A DNA stretch of 64,000 nucleotides, from assembly GCA_946548065.1 (NCBI GenBank), contig CAMNPM010000003.1:34262-98261 (forward strand), in the 5' to 3' direction. The stretch's first letter is position 1, and each line of letters opens with the position of its first letter. Origin of the DNA: an uncultured Prevotella sp. Lineage in GTDB: Bacteria; Bacteroidota; Bacteroidia; Bacteroidales; Bacteroidaceae. The translations under genes and the position numbers were made by a program. The notes beneath the pieces are model-generated. The model had not been told where the DNA came from. It saw nothing but the letters and a program-made list of their open reading frames with translations, and ran no database searches. Below, piece by piece: positions 55,491 to 64,000 of this stretch.

Positions 55491-56262
55491 TACCTTCCAG
55501 CAAAGCATGATGCACCACCCCATTGGTAGCCACCACACTGTCACCCTGCATGAAGAAATCATCACCGGCATAGTTGGTCACACAGCCACCTGCCTCTTTC
55601 ACGATCAGCGCACCAGCCATAAAGTCCCACTGGCCGATATAACGTTCAGCATAACCGTCGAGCCTGCCGGCTGCCACATAGCAAAGCGCAATAGCAGCAG
55701 AACCAATCATACGGATGCTGCCCACGTTTCCGTAGAATCTGACTAAAAGCTGCTTGATGACAGGCTTATAGGCATCACTGTTATAGGGCAGTTGCAAGCA
55801 TAGCAAGGCATCGTTGATGCCGTTTGTCCCCACCCTGACAAGCTGGCCGTTGACATAGGCACCGCCGCCTTGCCAGGCATAGAAGCATTCATCACCAACA
55901 ATCTCATACACCACGCCCAACACAATCTCACGCCCTTGGCAAAGTGCAATGCTGACAGCATAGGGCGCAAAGCCGTGAATGAAGTTCGTTGTACCATCCA
56001 ACGGGTCAACCACCCACACATACTGTTCGTCTTTGTGGCCTGCCGAGCCTTCCTCAGTAATAAAGCCAGCCCCAGGCAGCAACTCGCGAAGAGCCTTCAC
56101 TATGCGTTCCTCAGATCCTTTGTCTACATACGATACATAGTCGTGGGCATGTTTGCGCTCCACACATTCCTGCGAGAAACTCTCGCGTTCCTTTCTTATA
56201 TAAGCACCCGCCTCGCGGGCTATCTGGCACACGAGGCGGGTAAGTTCTTGAAGATTCTGCAT
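55474..56262 (-). CDS. Inositol monophosphatase family protein
   Basis: 262 residues with the family motifs FITEEGS, WVVDPLDGTTNFIHG and QWDFMAGALIVKEAGG. The lithium-sensitive phosphatase fold uses these acidic residues for magnesium. Substrate could be inositol phosphate or 3'-phosphoadenosine 5'-phosphate. Its 3' end overlaps the 3' end of recQ by 17 bp (convergent). It is 32 bp after ilvC. Confidence 0.93.
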   Translation of the reverse strand: MQNLQELTRLVCQIAREAGAYIRKERESFSQECVERKHAHDYVSYVDKGSEERIVKALRELLPGAGFITEEGSAGHKDEQYVWVVDPLDGTTNFIHGFAPYAVSIALCQGREIVLGVVYEIVGDECFYAWQGGGAYVNGQLVRVGTNGINDALLCLQLPYNSDAYKPVIKQLLVRFYGNVGSIRMIGSAAIALCYVAAGRLDGYAERYIGQWDFMAGALIVKEAGGCVTNYAGDDFFMQGDSVVATNGVVHHALLEGISQAQ

Positions 56263-56294
56263 GAAAATCTCTCAATTATCAAGTGTCATCTTTC

Positions 56295-57344
56295 TTAATC
56301 TTCCTGATACTCAGGGCGAAGCTTGCGCACGGTCTCACCAGCGCGCCACATTTCCTGGTTGCGCATGGCCTCGAGCTCCTTCTCCAGTCCGGCACGATAG
56401 TCGGGCTTCGAGTTGGCATCGATAGTAATCTGGGCCTCGTTACCCGTCTTCACCGAATAGTAGAGCCACTCCATCACGGGCTTGATGGCATCGTGGAAGC
56501 GGGGAGCCCAGTCCAGTGCGCCACGCTGTGCGGTAGTCGAACAGTTGGCATACATCCAGTCCATACCCTTGGCGCCAAACAGCGGGCCAAGGCTCTGCGT
56601 CAGTTCCTCAACGGTCTCGTTGAAAGCCTCAGAAGGAGTATGTCCGTTCTCGCGCAGCACCTCGTACTGAGCCAGCAGCAGACCCTGGATGGCACCCATC
56701 AGCGAGCCACGCTCACCAGTCAGGTCAGAAGTAGCCTCGCGCTGGAAGGTAGTCTCAAACAGATAGCCGGCACCGATACCAATACCGAAGGCCAGCGTCT
56801 TCTCCTTTGCCTTGCCCGTAGCATCCTGATAGACGGCATACGAGCAGTTCAGGCCGCGACCCTCGCAGAACATGGTGCGCAGACTAGTGCCAGAACCTTT
56901 GGGGGCCACCATGATGACGTCGACATCCTTCGGGGGTACCACACCCGTGCGATCGCTCCAGTTGATAGCGAAACCGTGGCTGTAGTACAGCGTCTTGCCT
57001 GGTTTCAGATATTGCTTGATGGTGGGCCACTGCTGCATCTGACCAGCATCGCTCAGCAACATGCACAGGATGGTACCCTTCTCAGCAGCTTCCTCGATGC
57101 TGAACAGCGTCTTGCCTGGCACCCAGCCATCTGCCACAGCCTTGTCGTACGTCTTGCCCTGACGCTGGCCTACAATCACATTGAAACCATTGTCGCGAAG
57201 GTTGCAAGCCTGTCCAGGACCCTGAACGCCATAGCCGATGACGGCGATAACTTCATCCTTCAATACTTCACGTGCTTTCTCCAAAGAAAACTCCTTGCTG
57301 GTGACTACCGTTTCAATAACGCCACCAAAATTCATTTCTGCCAT
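56295..57344 (-). CDS. ilvC: Ketol-acid reductoisomerase (class I)
   Basis: 349 residues. The NADPH-binding stretch VIGYGVQGPGQACNLRDNG and the two magnesium-binding helices near LFGAKGMDW... and FNETVEELTQSL are present. It converts acetolactate to dihydroxyisovalerate in valine, isoleucine and leucine synthesis. It follows DUF4421 by 49 bp with no promoter in between, so it depends on upstream transcription. Confidence 0.97.
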   Translation of the reverse strand: MAEMNFGGVIETVVTSKEFSLEKAREVLKDEVIAVIGYGVQGPGQACNLRDNGFNVIVGQRQGKTYDKAVADGWVPGKTLFSIEEAAEKGTILCMLLSDAGQMQQWPTIKQYLKPGKTLYYSHGFAINWSDRTGVVPPKDVDVIMVAPKGSGTSLRTMFCEGRGLNCSYAVYQDATGKAKEKTLAFGIGIGAGYLFETTFQREATSDLTGERGSLMGAIQGLLLAQYEVLRENGHTPSEAFNETVEELTQSLGPLFGAKGMDWMYANCSTTAQRGALDWAPRFHDAIKPVMEWLYYSVKTGNEAQITIDANSKPDYRAGLEKELEAMRNQEMWRAGETVRKLRPEYQED

Positions 57345-57393
57345 AATTGTTTTTGTTTTTAAAATTATTATACTTATCTTATGCTGTGTTCTT

Positions 57394-58563
57394 TTAAAGT
57401 CTTACTCCCAGTGAAGCATTGATAAACCAGTCGTTCAGTTTCACGGTGTTGTTGTCCATGCTGTGCTTGAATTGGTTCCACTGTCCATGGATGTTCAGGA
57501 AATACCTGTTCCAGTTGTAGGTTATAGAGGCACGGGCATCCAGATTGAAAGATACCTTGCCATAGCTCACGACTTCTTTCGTCTCATCCAGCGTCACATC
57601 ATCCGCCCACGAAAGGTCTTCTATGTCGTCTGGGTAGGCTTTCTTCCCGTTTTTCAAATTATCTTCTTCATACAGGAAGATGTCATAGTTTGACTCATAG
57701 AGTGTCAATTTCTTTCGGTTGTAAAACACCAGCATCGGCATTGCCGTGACATTGATCATCAGGTTCTGTACGGGAACCCAGTTATAGGAATAGCCAACGC
57801 CTATACCGCCTTCCTGCACCTTCAACTTTCCCGTATTGCCCATTGCCTGTATGATGGGAGCGTTCTTTCGCTGGGAGAAGTCGATGTTGGACTGATACCA
57901 CATAGCTCCAATCATCAGCGAACCTGCCGAACGAAGCTGTACGGTAGACTGATCGTAGGCAGCGGCATAGGAGAATCGCTTGCCATTAAGCATGTAGTAG
58001 CCATCCAATATAAACGTATTGATGCTAATGTCGTCCAAGGCCCGGAAATCTTCTATATGCTCGTTGAATCTTTCATACTCATCCTCGCCCCATAGGTCGA
58101 CTGTCAAATCCTTGGTGTCCAGGCTGCGCGTACGCAGGTAGATACCGTATCGGGAGCCGGTGGCACCTATGGAGAAGCTGTTTCCGTTGCTTTTCGACAG
58201 CGAGATGTTATACCCCAGTCCGTAGCCTCGATAGCCCACCCACAAGCCAATGTTATACGTGAATCTGGGCTTGAAGGTTGATTTCATGGAATAGTGTCCT
58301 GTATAGCCGTAATTGGCCAAGACCTCTTCGCCTATAGTTGACTCTACATTCATGTCCATGTCGTTGATGTGGTTTTTTAGCACCAGCTGCCAAGGACGTT
58401 CTGGCACATAGATGTAGCGTCTGTCAATACCCCTGGTGGCTAATGTGTCAATGAATGCTCCTACTTTGTTCACGGTCCTGACCAGCCAGGGCTTACGTTC
58501 TTGAGCGACTGCCACAGATAGAGAAAGCGTCAAGGCTATCAGAAATACACTGATTCGTTTCAT
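57394..58563 (-). CDS. DUF4421 outer membrane protein
   Basis: 389 residues. A signal peptide (KRISVFLIALTLSLSVAVAQ) is followed by KPWLVRTVNKVGAFIDTLAT and a barrel-like domain (YNIGLWVGYRGYGLGYNISL, SYAAAYDQSTVQLRSAGSLM) ending in GVRL. This matches DUF4421, a Bacteroidetes outer membrane family of unknown function. It sits between the thioesterase and ilvC with its own -7 box, although the usual ilv operon lacks such a gene. Confidence 0.9.
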   Translation of the reverse strand: MKRISVFLIALTLSLSVAVAQERKPWLVRTVNKVGAFIDTLATRGIDRRYIYVPERPWQLVLKNHINDMDMNVESTIGEEVLANYGYTGHYSMKSTFKPRFTYNIGLWVGYRGYGLGYNISLSKSNGNSFSIGATGSRYGIYLRTRSLDTKDLTVDLWGEDEYERFNEHIEDFRALDDISINTFILDGYYMLNGKRFSYAAAYDQSTVQLRSAGSLMIGAMWYQSNIDFSQRKNAPIIQAMGNTGKLKVQEGGIGVGYSYNWVPVQNLMINVTAMPMLVFYNRKKLTLYESNYDIFLYEEDNLKNGKKAYPDDIEDLSWADDVTLDETKEVVSYGKVSFNLDARASITYNWNRYFLNIHGQWNQFKHSMDNNTVKLNDWFINASLGVRL

Positions 58564-58583
58564 ATTTAATTCTTTTTTCGGTA

Positions 58584-58591
58584 CAAAGGTA
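58584..58591 (-). promoter_or_regulatory. -7 element of DUF4421-ilvC
   Basis: The minus strand reads TACCTTTG with ATTG 19 bp upstream, 20 bp before the DUF4421 ATG. It would let DUF4421, ilvC and the phosphatase gene be transcribed apart from ilvDBN. Confidence 0.55.
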
Positions 58592-58642
58592 ATAAATCCA
58601 AATCAAAAAACAATCGTTTATGCCAAAGAAACATCAAATAAA

Positions 58643-59383
58643 TTACGCGAAGGCAACCTTGGCACGACAAGTCTCAGTGCCGTCGGTGCGAACAATGCGG
58701 ACGCAATATTCACCCTCGCCAGTCTGTTCCTGATAAAAGCTGAGCCGGTCGCCGGCATGAGCCTCGGCCACATAGGCTATCTCGAAGCGCCTGACGTGAT
58801 GCTCAGTGTACCAATTCATAGACCACAAGTCGAGCACGTGCTCAATATACTTGACGCTGTTAATGTGTCCGTTGATGTCGACATCATTATAATAGGTATC
58901 AATGGTGCGCACCAGTGCGGCTTGGTCGGACATCTTCACTCGACCGCCTTTGTCAATGGGACACTCCTTGTCTTTGACTATCCACTGCTCGATGGCTCCG
59001 TTGTCGATGGCATAGATATCGGTAGGCTGACGAGTCTCGGTATCTATCATGGCCCAGATGCTGCGACCATAGCCATAGGTACGGCCGTCGTCACCGACGA
59101 CGGCAAAATTGCGGCTGGTGAAATAGCGCATGGCACTCTCCACCCACGTCTCGACCTGGAACTTGGCATATTGCCGGGGCATCTCCGTCATCTCGATAGC
59201 CAAGCGCGAGAGCACCCACGAGCGTTGGATGGTCATGAGATACTGCATGCCAAAGCCGCGAGCCGTAGAGTGGAAATCGGCCGCATTGAGCATATGGTTA
59301 CCCAGATGCCCCATAAACAGCCGACCGCTAAAGTCGCAGTGAAAAGGCTCGGCCATAAATTCGTAACGCCCTGTCTTATCCAT
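58643..59383 (-). CDS. Acyl-ACP thioesterase
   Basis: 246 residues from ATG at 59383, which overlaps the ilvN stop by 8 bp. Two hotdog domains; the second carries YYNDVDINGHINSVKYIEHV with the catalytic Asn-His pair. It releases fatty acids from acyl carrier protein. This gene is a regular member of Bacteroidetes ilv operons, perhaps because branched fatty acid primers derive from the same pathway (inference). Confidence 0.93.
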   Translation of the reverse strand: MDKTGRYEFMAEPFHCDFSGRLFMGHLGNHMLNAADFHSTARGFGMQYLMTIQRSWVLSRLAIEMTEMPRQYAKFQVETWVESAMRYFTSRNFAVVGDDGRTYGYGRSIWAMIDTETRQPTDIYAIDNGAIEQWIVKDKECPIDKGGRVKMSDQAALVRTIDTYYNDVDINGHINSVKYIEHVLDLWSMNWYTEHHVRRFEIAYVAEAHAGDRLSFYQEQTGEGEYCVRIVRTDGTETCRAKVAFA

Positions 59384-59921
59384 GCTGCTGTTCCCTTTCT
59401 TCCAAGAATTCACTCACCTGTTCCTGCTTAGCTCGCGTGACGGCAATACGGCCTGAGCGGGTGTACTGAAACACACAGTCGAACTCGTTCAGTGCATAAT
59501 AGAGCGACAGAATGTCTTCTGTCTTGCCGTTCTTCATCACAATGACGTATGTCGGATTCACCTCGGTAATAGAGGCCTCATGCCGACGGATGGTACGCGA
59601 GATGTCCGGATTCTCAAGTACTTTCATGGTCGACAGCTTGTACAGTCCAGTCTCGCGGATGAACAACTGATCGTCGGTGAAATAATTGGCCTTGACGACA
59701 TCTATCTTCTTCTCTATCTGCCGGGTTATCTTGATAATCTGGTCTTCGTCGCTCCAGGCGGTAATGGTGTACTTGTGGACACCCTCGATAGACGATGCCG
59801 ACACGTTCAGGCTCTCAATGTTCACCTGCCGACGGGTAAAAACCGCTGTAATCTGGTTCAGAATACCGGCTATATTCTCCGAATACACCAGCAGGGTATA
59901 TAGTTTCTTGTTATCTTCCAT
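59376..59921 (-). CDS. ilvN: Acetolactate synthase small (regulatory) subunit
   Basis: 181 residues. An N-terminal ACT domain (YTLLVYSENIAGILNQITAVFTRR start) and the C-terminal ALS small-subunit domain. It binds valine and regulates IlvB. It follows ilvB by 30 bp and overlaps the thioesterase start. Confidence 0.95.
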   Translation of the reverse strand: MEDNKKLYTLLVYSENIAGILNQITAVFTRRQVNIESLNVSASSIEGVHKYTITAWSDEDQIIKITRQIEKKIDVVKANYFTDDQLFIRETGLYKLSTMKVLENPDISRTIRRHEASITEVNPTYVIVMKNGKTEDILSLYYALNEFDCVFQYTRSGRIAVTRAKQEQVSEFLEEREQQHG

Positions 59922-59951
59922 CTTACTTCCTACATTATATTACATCACACA

Positions 59952-61655
59952 TCAAACCTCTAGCATCATATCATCGACATTCATACCCGGAGGTGTCATA
60001 GGCAGCACATCGTCATTCTCCTTGATGGCACACTCAAGGAGAAACGGGCCATCGGTCTGCAGCATTTTCTCTACAGCCGTCACAAGGTCCTCACGCTTGG
60101 TAACAGCCTGATAGGCAATACCATAGCCCTGCGCTATCAGCTCGTAGCAGGGGTTCTGCATCTTGGTGAACGCCTTGCGGTGCATCCAGAACATATCCTG
60201 CCACTGGCGAACATTGCCCAGATAGTTGTTGTTCAGAAGGATCATCTTTACGGGTGCCTGCTGCTCCATGATGGTACCCAGTTCCTCGATGCACATCTGG
60301 AAACCGCCGTCGCCCATAAAGCAGCACACCGTACGGTCGGTGGCAAAGGTGGCTCCGATGGCAGCCGGCATACCGTAGCCCATCGTGCCCAGTCCGCCGC
60401 TGGTGCAGATAGAGCGCTTCTGCGGATAGCGGAAATAGCGGGTGGCAAAGAGCTGGTTCTGACCCACATCGGTCACCAGCACAGTACCCCTGGGAGCTTT
60501 CCCTGCCACACAGTTCACCACCTCGCCCATGAGCAACGGACCATCGGTAGGATGGATGGCAGGCTCGATAACCTTCTGCCGCTCCTTCGCATCCAGCTCG
60601 CGGAACGACTCACGCCACTCGCGATGCTTGTTGGGATTGACCAAAGCTGTCAAAGCGGGAAGCGACTCCTTACAGTCGGCCACCACAGCCACATCGGTCT
60701 TCACGTTCTTGTCTATCTCGCTGCGGTCAATATCCAGATGGATAATCTTGGCCTGCTTGGCATATGTCTTGGTATTGCCCGTCACACGGTCAGAGAAGCG
60801 CATGCCGATAGCAATCAGCACGTCGCACTCCTGCTCCTTCAGGTTGACGGCATAGTTACCATGCATGCCCAGCATACCCACATTCAGCGGATGGTCTGAC
60901 GGCAAGGCACTCAGTCCCAGCATGGTACGGCCAGCAGGAATGTCAGTTCTCTCAAGAAAAGCCTTCAACTCTTCCTGGGCATTGCCCAACTCTACGCCCT
61001 GCCCTACCAGTGCCAAGGGACGCTTGGCTTTGTTAATCAGCTCGGCAGCCTCGCGCACACATTCCATATCTAACTTCGGATAAGCCACATACGAGCGCAC
61101 AAAATCTACTTTCTTCGGCTCCCACTCTACCTCTTCTATCTGTGCATTGCGCGGGAAGTCGAGCACCACGGGGCCTGGCCGACCACTACGGGCAATATAA
61201 AAGGCACGGCTGACAGCCCAGGCAATGTCTGCGGCATGACGAATCTGGTAGCTCCACTTGGAGATAGGCTGTGCCACACCCACCAGGTCGACCTCCTGGA
61301 AAGCATCGGTTCCCAAAGCCGAGATAGCCACCTGACCAGCAATAACCACTATGGGAGTAGAGTCAAGCATGGCATCGGCCACTCCCGTCAGCGTGTTGGT
61401 GGCTCCCGGCCCACTAGTCACAAGAGCCACACCTACCTCGCCACTGACCCGGGCATAGCCCTCAGCGGCATGCACGGCTGCCTGCTCATGGCGCACCAAT
61501 ATATGGTCAAAACACTTCTTTTCTCCTCGGGTGTAGTCGAACAGTGCATCGTAGGTGGGCATGATGGAACCGCCGGGATAGCCGAAAATGGTCTTCACCC
61601 CCTCGGCCTGCAAGGCTCGCATCAACGCCTTCGAACCTGTAATCTTTTCCTTCAT
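59952..61655 (-). CDS. ilvB: Acetolactate synthase large subunit
   Basis: 567 residues from ATG at 61655 (MKEKITGSKALMRALQAEGV); upstream in-frame ATGs lie in the promoter. The ThDP site is GDGGFQMCIEELGT...NNNYLGNV, the FAD region is central, and GYPGGSIMPTYDAL is the N-terminal signature. Catalyses the first shared step of branched-chain amino acid synthesis. Confidence 0.97.
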   Translation of the reverse strand: MKEKITGSKALMRALQAEGVKTIFGYPGGSIMPTYDALFDYTRGEKKCFDHILVRHEQAAVHAAEGYARVSGEVGVALVTSGPGATNTLTGVADAMLDSTPIVVIAGQVAISALGTDAFQEVDLVGVAQPISKWSYQIRHAADIAWAVSRAFYIARSGRPGPVVLDFPRNAQIEEVEWEPKKVDFVRSYVAYPKLDMECVREAAELINKAKRPLALVGQGVELGNAQEELKAFLERTDIPAGRTMLGLSALPSDHPLNVGMLGMHGNYAVNLKEQECDVLIAIGMRFSDRVTGNTKTYAKQAKIIHLDIDRSEIDKNVKTDVAVVADCKESLPALTALVNPNKHREWRESFRELDAKERQKVIEPAIHPTDGPLLMGEVVNCVAGKAPRGTVLVTDVGQNQLFATRYFRYPQKRSICTSGGLGTMGYGMPAAIGATFATDRTVCCFMGDGGFQMCIEELGTIMEQQAPVKMILLNNNYLGNVRQWQDMFWMHRKAFTKMQNPCYELIAQGYGIAYQAVTKREDLVTAVEKMLQTDGPFLLECAIKENDDVLPMTPPGMNVDDMMLEV

Positions 61656-61682
61656 ACTATTTAGTTTTTGACAAATCGTGTG

Positions 61683-61713
61683 CAAAGTTACTAAAAAACG
61701 AGAGAAATGCAAA
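61683..61713 (-). promoter_or_regulatory. Proximal promoter of ilvB
   Basis: On the minus strand TTTG (61710-61713), a 19-bp spacer and TAACTTTG (61683-61690). It lies in a 58-bp block (61678-61735) that aligns without gaps to the map promoter block. Confidence 0.8.
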
Positions 61714-61854
61714 AGGAAAGCCCGCTTTTCTTTTCATTTCTGAGTAATAGTAACTTCTACGAAGTAAATTATACGCAAATGGAGTGGGAGAAGTTGAGAC
61801 TCCTGGCAACTGGCAAAGAGTTATACTTAATTTACTGTGATTAATATCTTGGCA

Positions 61855-61886
61855 CAAAGATAGTGATTTTTTTGCAAATAGTCAAA
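61855..61886 (-). promoter_or_regulatory. Distal promoter of ilvB
   Basis: On the minus strand TTTG (61883-61886), a 20-bp spacer and TATCTTTG (61855-61862), a full match. Confidence 0.75.
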
Positions 61887-62016
61887 TTATTAGCAGTTTT
61901 TTTGCTCATTGCTTCATAGAATGTACAGGTGCATACGCATAAAAAGGCGGCACAAGCCCATCCGTCAGGGATGACTTGGCCACCTTGGGGTATTGTTTTA
62001 ACACGCGAAGAGAAGA

Positions 62017-63837
62017 CTAATCTATCAACCTTACACCTCCCTTATCAGCGCTCGACACGCTCTGGGCATAGGCACGCAAGGCCTTAGACACCAAGCGGTT
62101 GCGCTTCAGAGGCTGCTGCGGGCGATCAGCCAGTTCTTCGTCACTCAGCTTCACGTTGATCTCGCGATTGGGAATATCGATGACGATAATGTCGCCATCT
62201 TTAATCTTGCCTATATTACCGCCAGAGGCTGCCTCGGGAGAAATGTGTCCGATAGAGAGTCCACTGGTACCACCCGAGAACCGGCCGTCGGTAATCAAGG
62301 CACACTCCTTGCCCATGTGCATCGACTTGATATAGCTTGTCGGATAGAGCATCTCCTGCATGCCCGGTCCGCCCTTAGGTCCTTCATGTGTGATGACCAC
62401 GCAGTCGCCCTTCTTCACCCGTCCGCCCAGGATTCCCTCACAGGCATCTTCCTGAGAGTCGAACACCACAGCGGGACCTTCGAAGTGCCACAGCGCCTCG
62501 TCGACACCAGCCGTCTTCACTACGCAACCGTCCTGGGCAATGTTGCCGAAGAGCACAGCCAGTCCGCCATCCTTGGTGTAGGCATGTTCGATGTCGCGAA
62601 TACAGCCGTTGGCGCGATCGGTGTCCAAGGCAGGATACAGCTCTGACTGCGAGCCCATCTTGGTGGAGAAGCGGCCTCCTGGAGCAGAGAAGTAGATATG
62701 TGCAGGATGAGGCATCTGGGGCTTCTCGGCTATCGGGGCAATATCATATGTATCAATGGCTTCCTGCAGGGTGTACCCGTCCACTCGCAAGGCAGAACCA
62801 TCAATAAGGCCTCCCTTTGACAGTTCACGCATAATACCTAGGATACCTCCCGCACGGTTGCACTCCTGAACACTGTATTTCTGGGTGTTGGGAGCCAGCT
62901 TACATAGGCAGGGAGTCTTACGGCTCAGTGCATCAATATCCCGAATAGTAAAGTCGACACCAGCTTCCTGAGCCACAGCCAGCAGGTGGAGCACGGTATT
63001 AGTCGAACCACCCATGGCAATATCGAGCGTCATGGCATTGAGGAATGCCTGACGTGTGGCTATGGAGCGAGGCAGGACAGAGTCATCGCCGTCTTCATAA
63101 TAGGCCAGCGCATTCTTCACAACCTGATGTGCTGCCTGACGGAACAGTTCTATACGGTTGACATGGGTGGCCAGTATAGTTCCGTTGCCCGGCAGTGAGA
63201 GACCGATAGCCTCGGTCAGCGAGTTCATCGAGTTGGCAGTAAACATACCTGAGCAGCTGCCGCAACCCGGGCAGGCACACGACTCTATCTCCTTCATCTC
63301 TTCGTCTGTCACCGAGGGGTCGGCACCTTTCACCATCGCCGTTATCAGGTCGGCATTCTCACCACGCCAGCGCCCGGCCTCCATCGGACCGCCCGAGCAG
63401 AACACGGTGGGAATGTTCAGGCGCATCGAAGCCATCAGCATACCTGGTGTCACCTTGTCGCAGTTGGAGATGCAAATCATGGCATCGGCCTTATGGGCAT
63501 TGACCATATACTCTACCGAGTCGGCAATGATGTCGCGCGATGGCAATGAATAGAGCATACCGTCGTGGCCCATCGCAATGCCATCGTCGATGGCAATGGT
63601 GTTGAACTCTGCGGCATAGCAGCCCATCTTCTCTATCTCTTCACGCACTATCTGCCCTATCTCATGCAGATGAGTATGACCCGGCACAAACTGGGTAAAC
63701 GAATTAACGATGGCAATAATAGGCTTGCCAAACTGCTCATGCTTCATACCCGTGGCCACCCATAGTGCACGGGCTCCTGCCATTCTCCTTCCTTCAGTAC
63801 ATACCGCACTGCGCAACGGATGTTTGTAATCTTTCAT
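62017..63837 (-). CDS. ilvD: Dihydroxy-acid dehydratase
   Basis: 606 residues. Iron-sulfur cysteines are in [10 protein letters not shown] and [27 protein letters not shown] and [19 protein letters not shown] are further family motifs. It makes the 2-keto acids of valine and isoleucine from dihydroxy acids. First gene of the ilv cluster, with its own promoter; ilvB follows 361 bp later with separate promoters. Confidence 0.97.
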   Translation of the reverse strand: MKDYKHPLRSAVCTEGRRMAGARALWVATGMKHEQFGKPIIAIVNSFTQFVPGHTHLHEIGQIVREEIEKMGCYAAEFNTIAIDDGIAMGHDGMLYSLPSRDIIADSVEYMVNAHKADAMICISNCDKVTPGMLMASMRLNIPTVFCSGGPMEAGRWRGENADLITAMVKGADPSVTDEEMKEIESCACPGCGSCSGMFTANSMNSLTEAIGLSLPGNGTILATHVNRIELFRQAAHQVVKNALAYYEDGDDSVLPRSIATRQAFLNAMTLDIAMGGSTNTVLHLLAVAQEAGVDFTIRDIDALSRKTPCLCKLAPNTQKYSVQECNRAGGILGIMRELSKGGLIDGSALRVDGYTLQEAIDTYDIAPIAEKPQMPHPAHIYFSAPGGRFSTKMGSQSELYPALDTDRANGCIRDIEHAYTKDGGLAVLFGNIAQDGCVVKTAGVDEALWHFEGPAVVFDSQEDACEGILGGRVKKGDCVVITHEGPKGGPGMQEMLYPTSYIKSMHMGKECALITDGRFSGGTSGLSIGHISPEAASGGNIGKIKDGDIIVIDIPNREINVKLSDEELADRPQQPLKRNRLVSKALRAYAQSVSSADKGGVRLID

Positions 63838-63871
63838 ATCTGTTTTGTCTCTATTATCCTTATTTAGTTTG

Positions 63872-63902
63872 CAAAGTTACAGCTTTTTATTAAGAATGCA
63901 AA
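63872..63902 (-). promoter_or_regulatory. Promoter of ilvD
   Basis: On the minus strand TTTG (63899-63902), a 19-bp spacer and TAACTTTG (63872-63879). The -33 box continues as TTTGCATT, as in the map and ilvB promoters. Confidence 0.8.
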
Positions 63903-63904
63903 AA

Positions 63905-63937
63905 AAGTAAGCAGAAATTCTTTATTCCAGCTTACTT
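63905..63937 (-). terminator. Terminator of the gene upstream of ilvD
   Basis: An 8-bp stem (AAGTAAGC and GCTTACTT) with a 17-nt loop, followed on the minus strand by a T run that overlaps the ilvD -33 box. A gene ending near 63922-63975 and lying mostly beyond the window is implied; its frame cannot be settled from about 60 bases. Confidence 0.55.
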
Positions 63938-64000
63938 TTCCGAATTACTTCTCTGTCATCTTCATCATCCCTATAAGGCTTTCTGTACCCCAGCAGCAGT

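Larger units (their letters stand above)
61656..62016. other. 361-bp leader and promoter region between ilvD and ilvB
   Basis: No credible gene. Two promoters read toward ilvB: P2 at 61683-61713 and P1 at 61855-61886. P1 would give a leader of about 190 bases. No leucine-, valine- or isoleucine-rich leader peptide and no clear attenuator hairpin were found. The stretch at 61920-62000 has no feature I can name. Confidence 0.7.

Noticed and set aside
61657..61857. Leader peptide for ilvB attenuation
   Set aside because: The 66-codon frame is not enriched in valine, leucine and isoleucine runs and crosses a promoter; no terminator/antiterminator pair is visible.

Overview
The window looks like chromosomal DNA of a Bacteroidales species, most likely Prevotella or a close relative. 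The reasons are the TTTG-N19-21-TAnnTTTG promoters in front of many transcription units, the lack of Shine-Dalgarno sequences, the Bat (aerotolerance) operon, the rpmB-rpmG-DUF4295-ftsY-rimO block, the ilvD-ilvB-ilvN-thioesterase-ilvC operon, a pyrophosphate-dependent phosphofructokinase, DUF4421 and a large secreted protein ending in a type IX secretion-like tail. No integrase, transposase, rRNA operon or CRISPR array was seen; most genes are complete housekeeping or envelope genes.

Layout. 1-5441 (minus): Bat operon (MoxR ATPase, DUF58, a BatD-like membrane protein, BatA, and BatB joined in frame to a BatC-like TPR protein that leaves the window). 5697-6527: an outer membrane protein. 6537-11028 (minus): rpmB-rpmG-DUF4295, a terminator, then ftsY-rimO-HU-(HU/TM/LysM protein). 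11149-13714 (minus): map-tsaD-cinA. 13848-18021 (plus): a lipoprotein/TPR/PP2C phosphatase and htpG, the latter behind a perfect sigma-54-type promoter. 18198-22707 (minus): tRNA-Arg, and a giant repeat protein with a small translationally coupled gene. 23067-27139 (minus): SPOR lipoprotein, ruvX, def, TPR protein and a small secreted protein. 27319-30616 (plus): a YtxH/holin-like trio and a kinesin-light-chain-like TPR protein. 30667-34757 (minus): GH2 glycosidase and phytase-like esterase. 34932-35353: a gene-free element with about 100-bp terminal inverted repeats. 35418-37945 (minus): pfp and a GH25 lysozyme. 38133-46386 (plus): a small protein, an acyltransferase, an amidase/FN3 protein, a small protein, a YgiQ radical SAM enzyme, an Xaa-Pro aminopeptidase and a C1 peptidase. 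46530-51763 (plus): a five-gene sugar-acid catabolic operon. 51875-55490 (plus): recJ-recQ. 55474-63837 (minus): branched-chain amino acid biosynthesis with an acyl-ACP thioesterase, DUF4421 and an inositol monophosphatase-like gene.

The most unusual signals are: (i) an 8-bp tandem repeat family (units like CGAAACAT) that fills gaps directly upstream of start codons at four places and always reads the same way relative to the downstream gene, with unrelated 9-, 14- and 7-bp repeats elsewhere, one of them inside htpG; (ii) a protein joining an HU-type DNA-binding domain, a membrane helix and a periplasmic LysM domain, a candidate nucleoid-to-cell-wall tether; (iii) the inverted-repeat element at 34932-35353; (iv) the sigma-54-like site before htpG; (v) a 58-bp promoter cassette shared by map and ilvB; (vi) an unannotated 59-residue gene coupled to the giant surface protein; and (vii) the RraA/SDR/MFS/enolase/UxaA operon, whose substrate cannot be read from known pathways alone.
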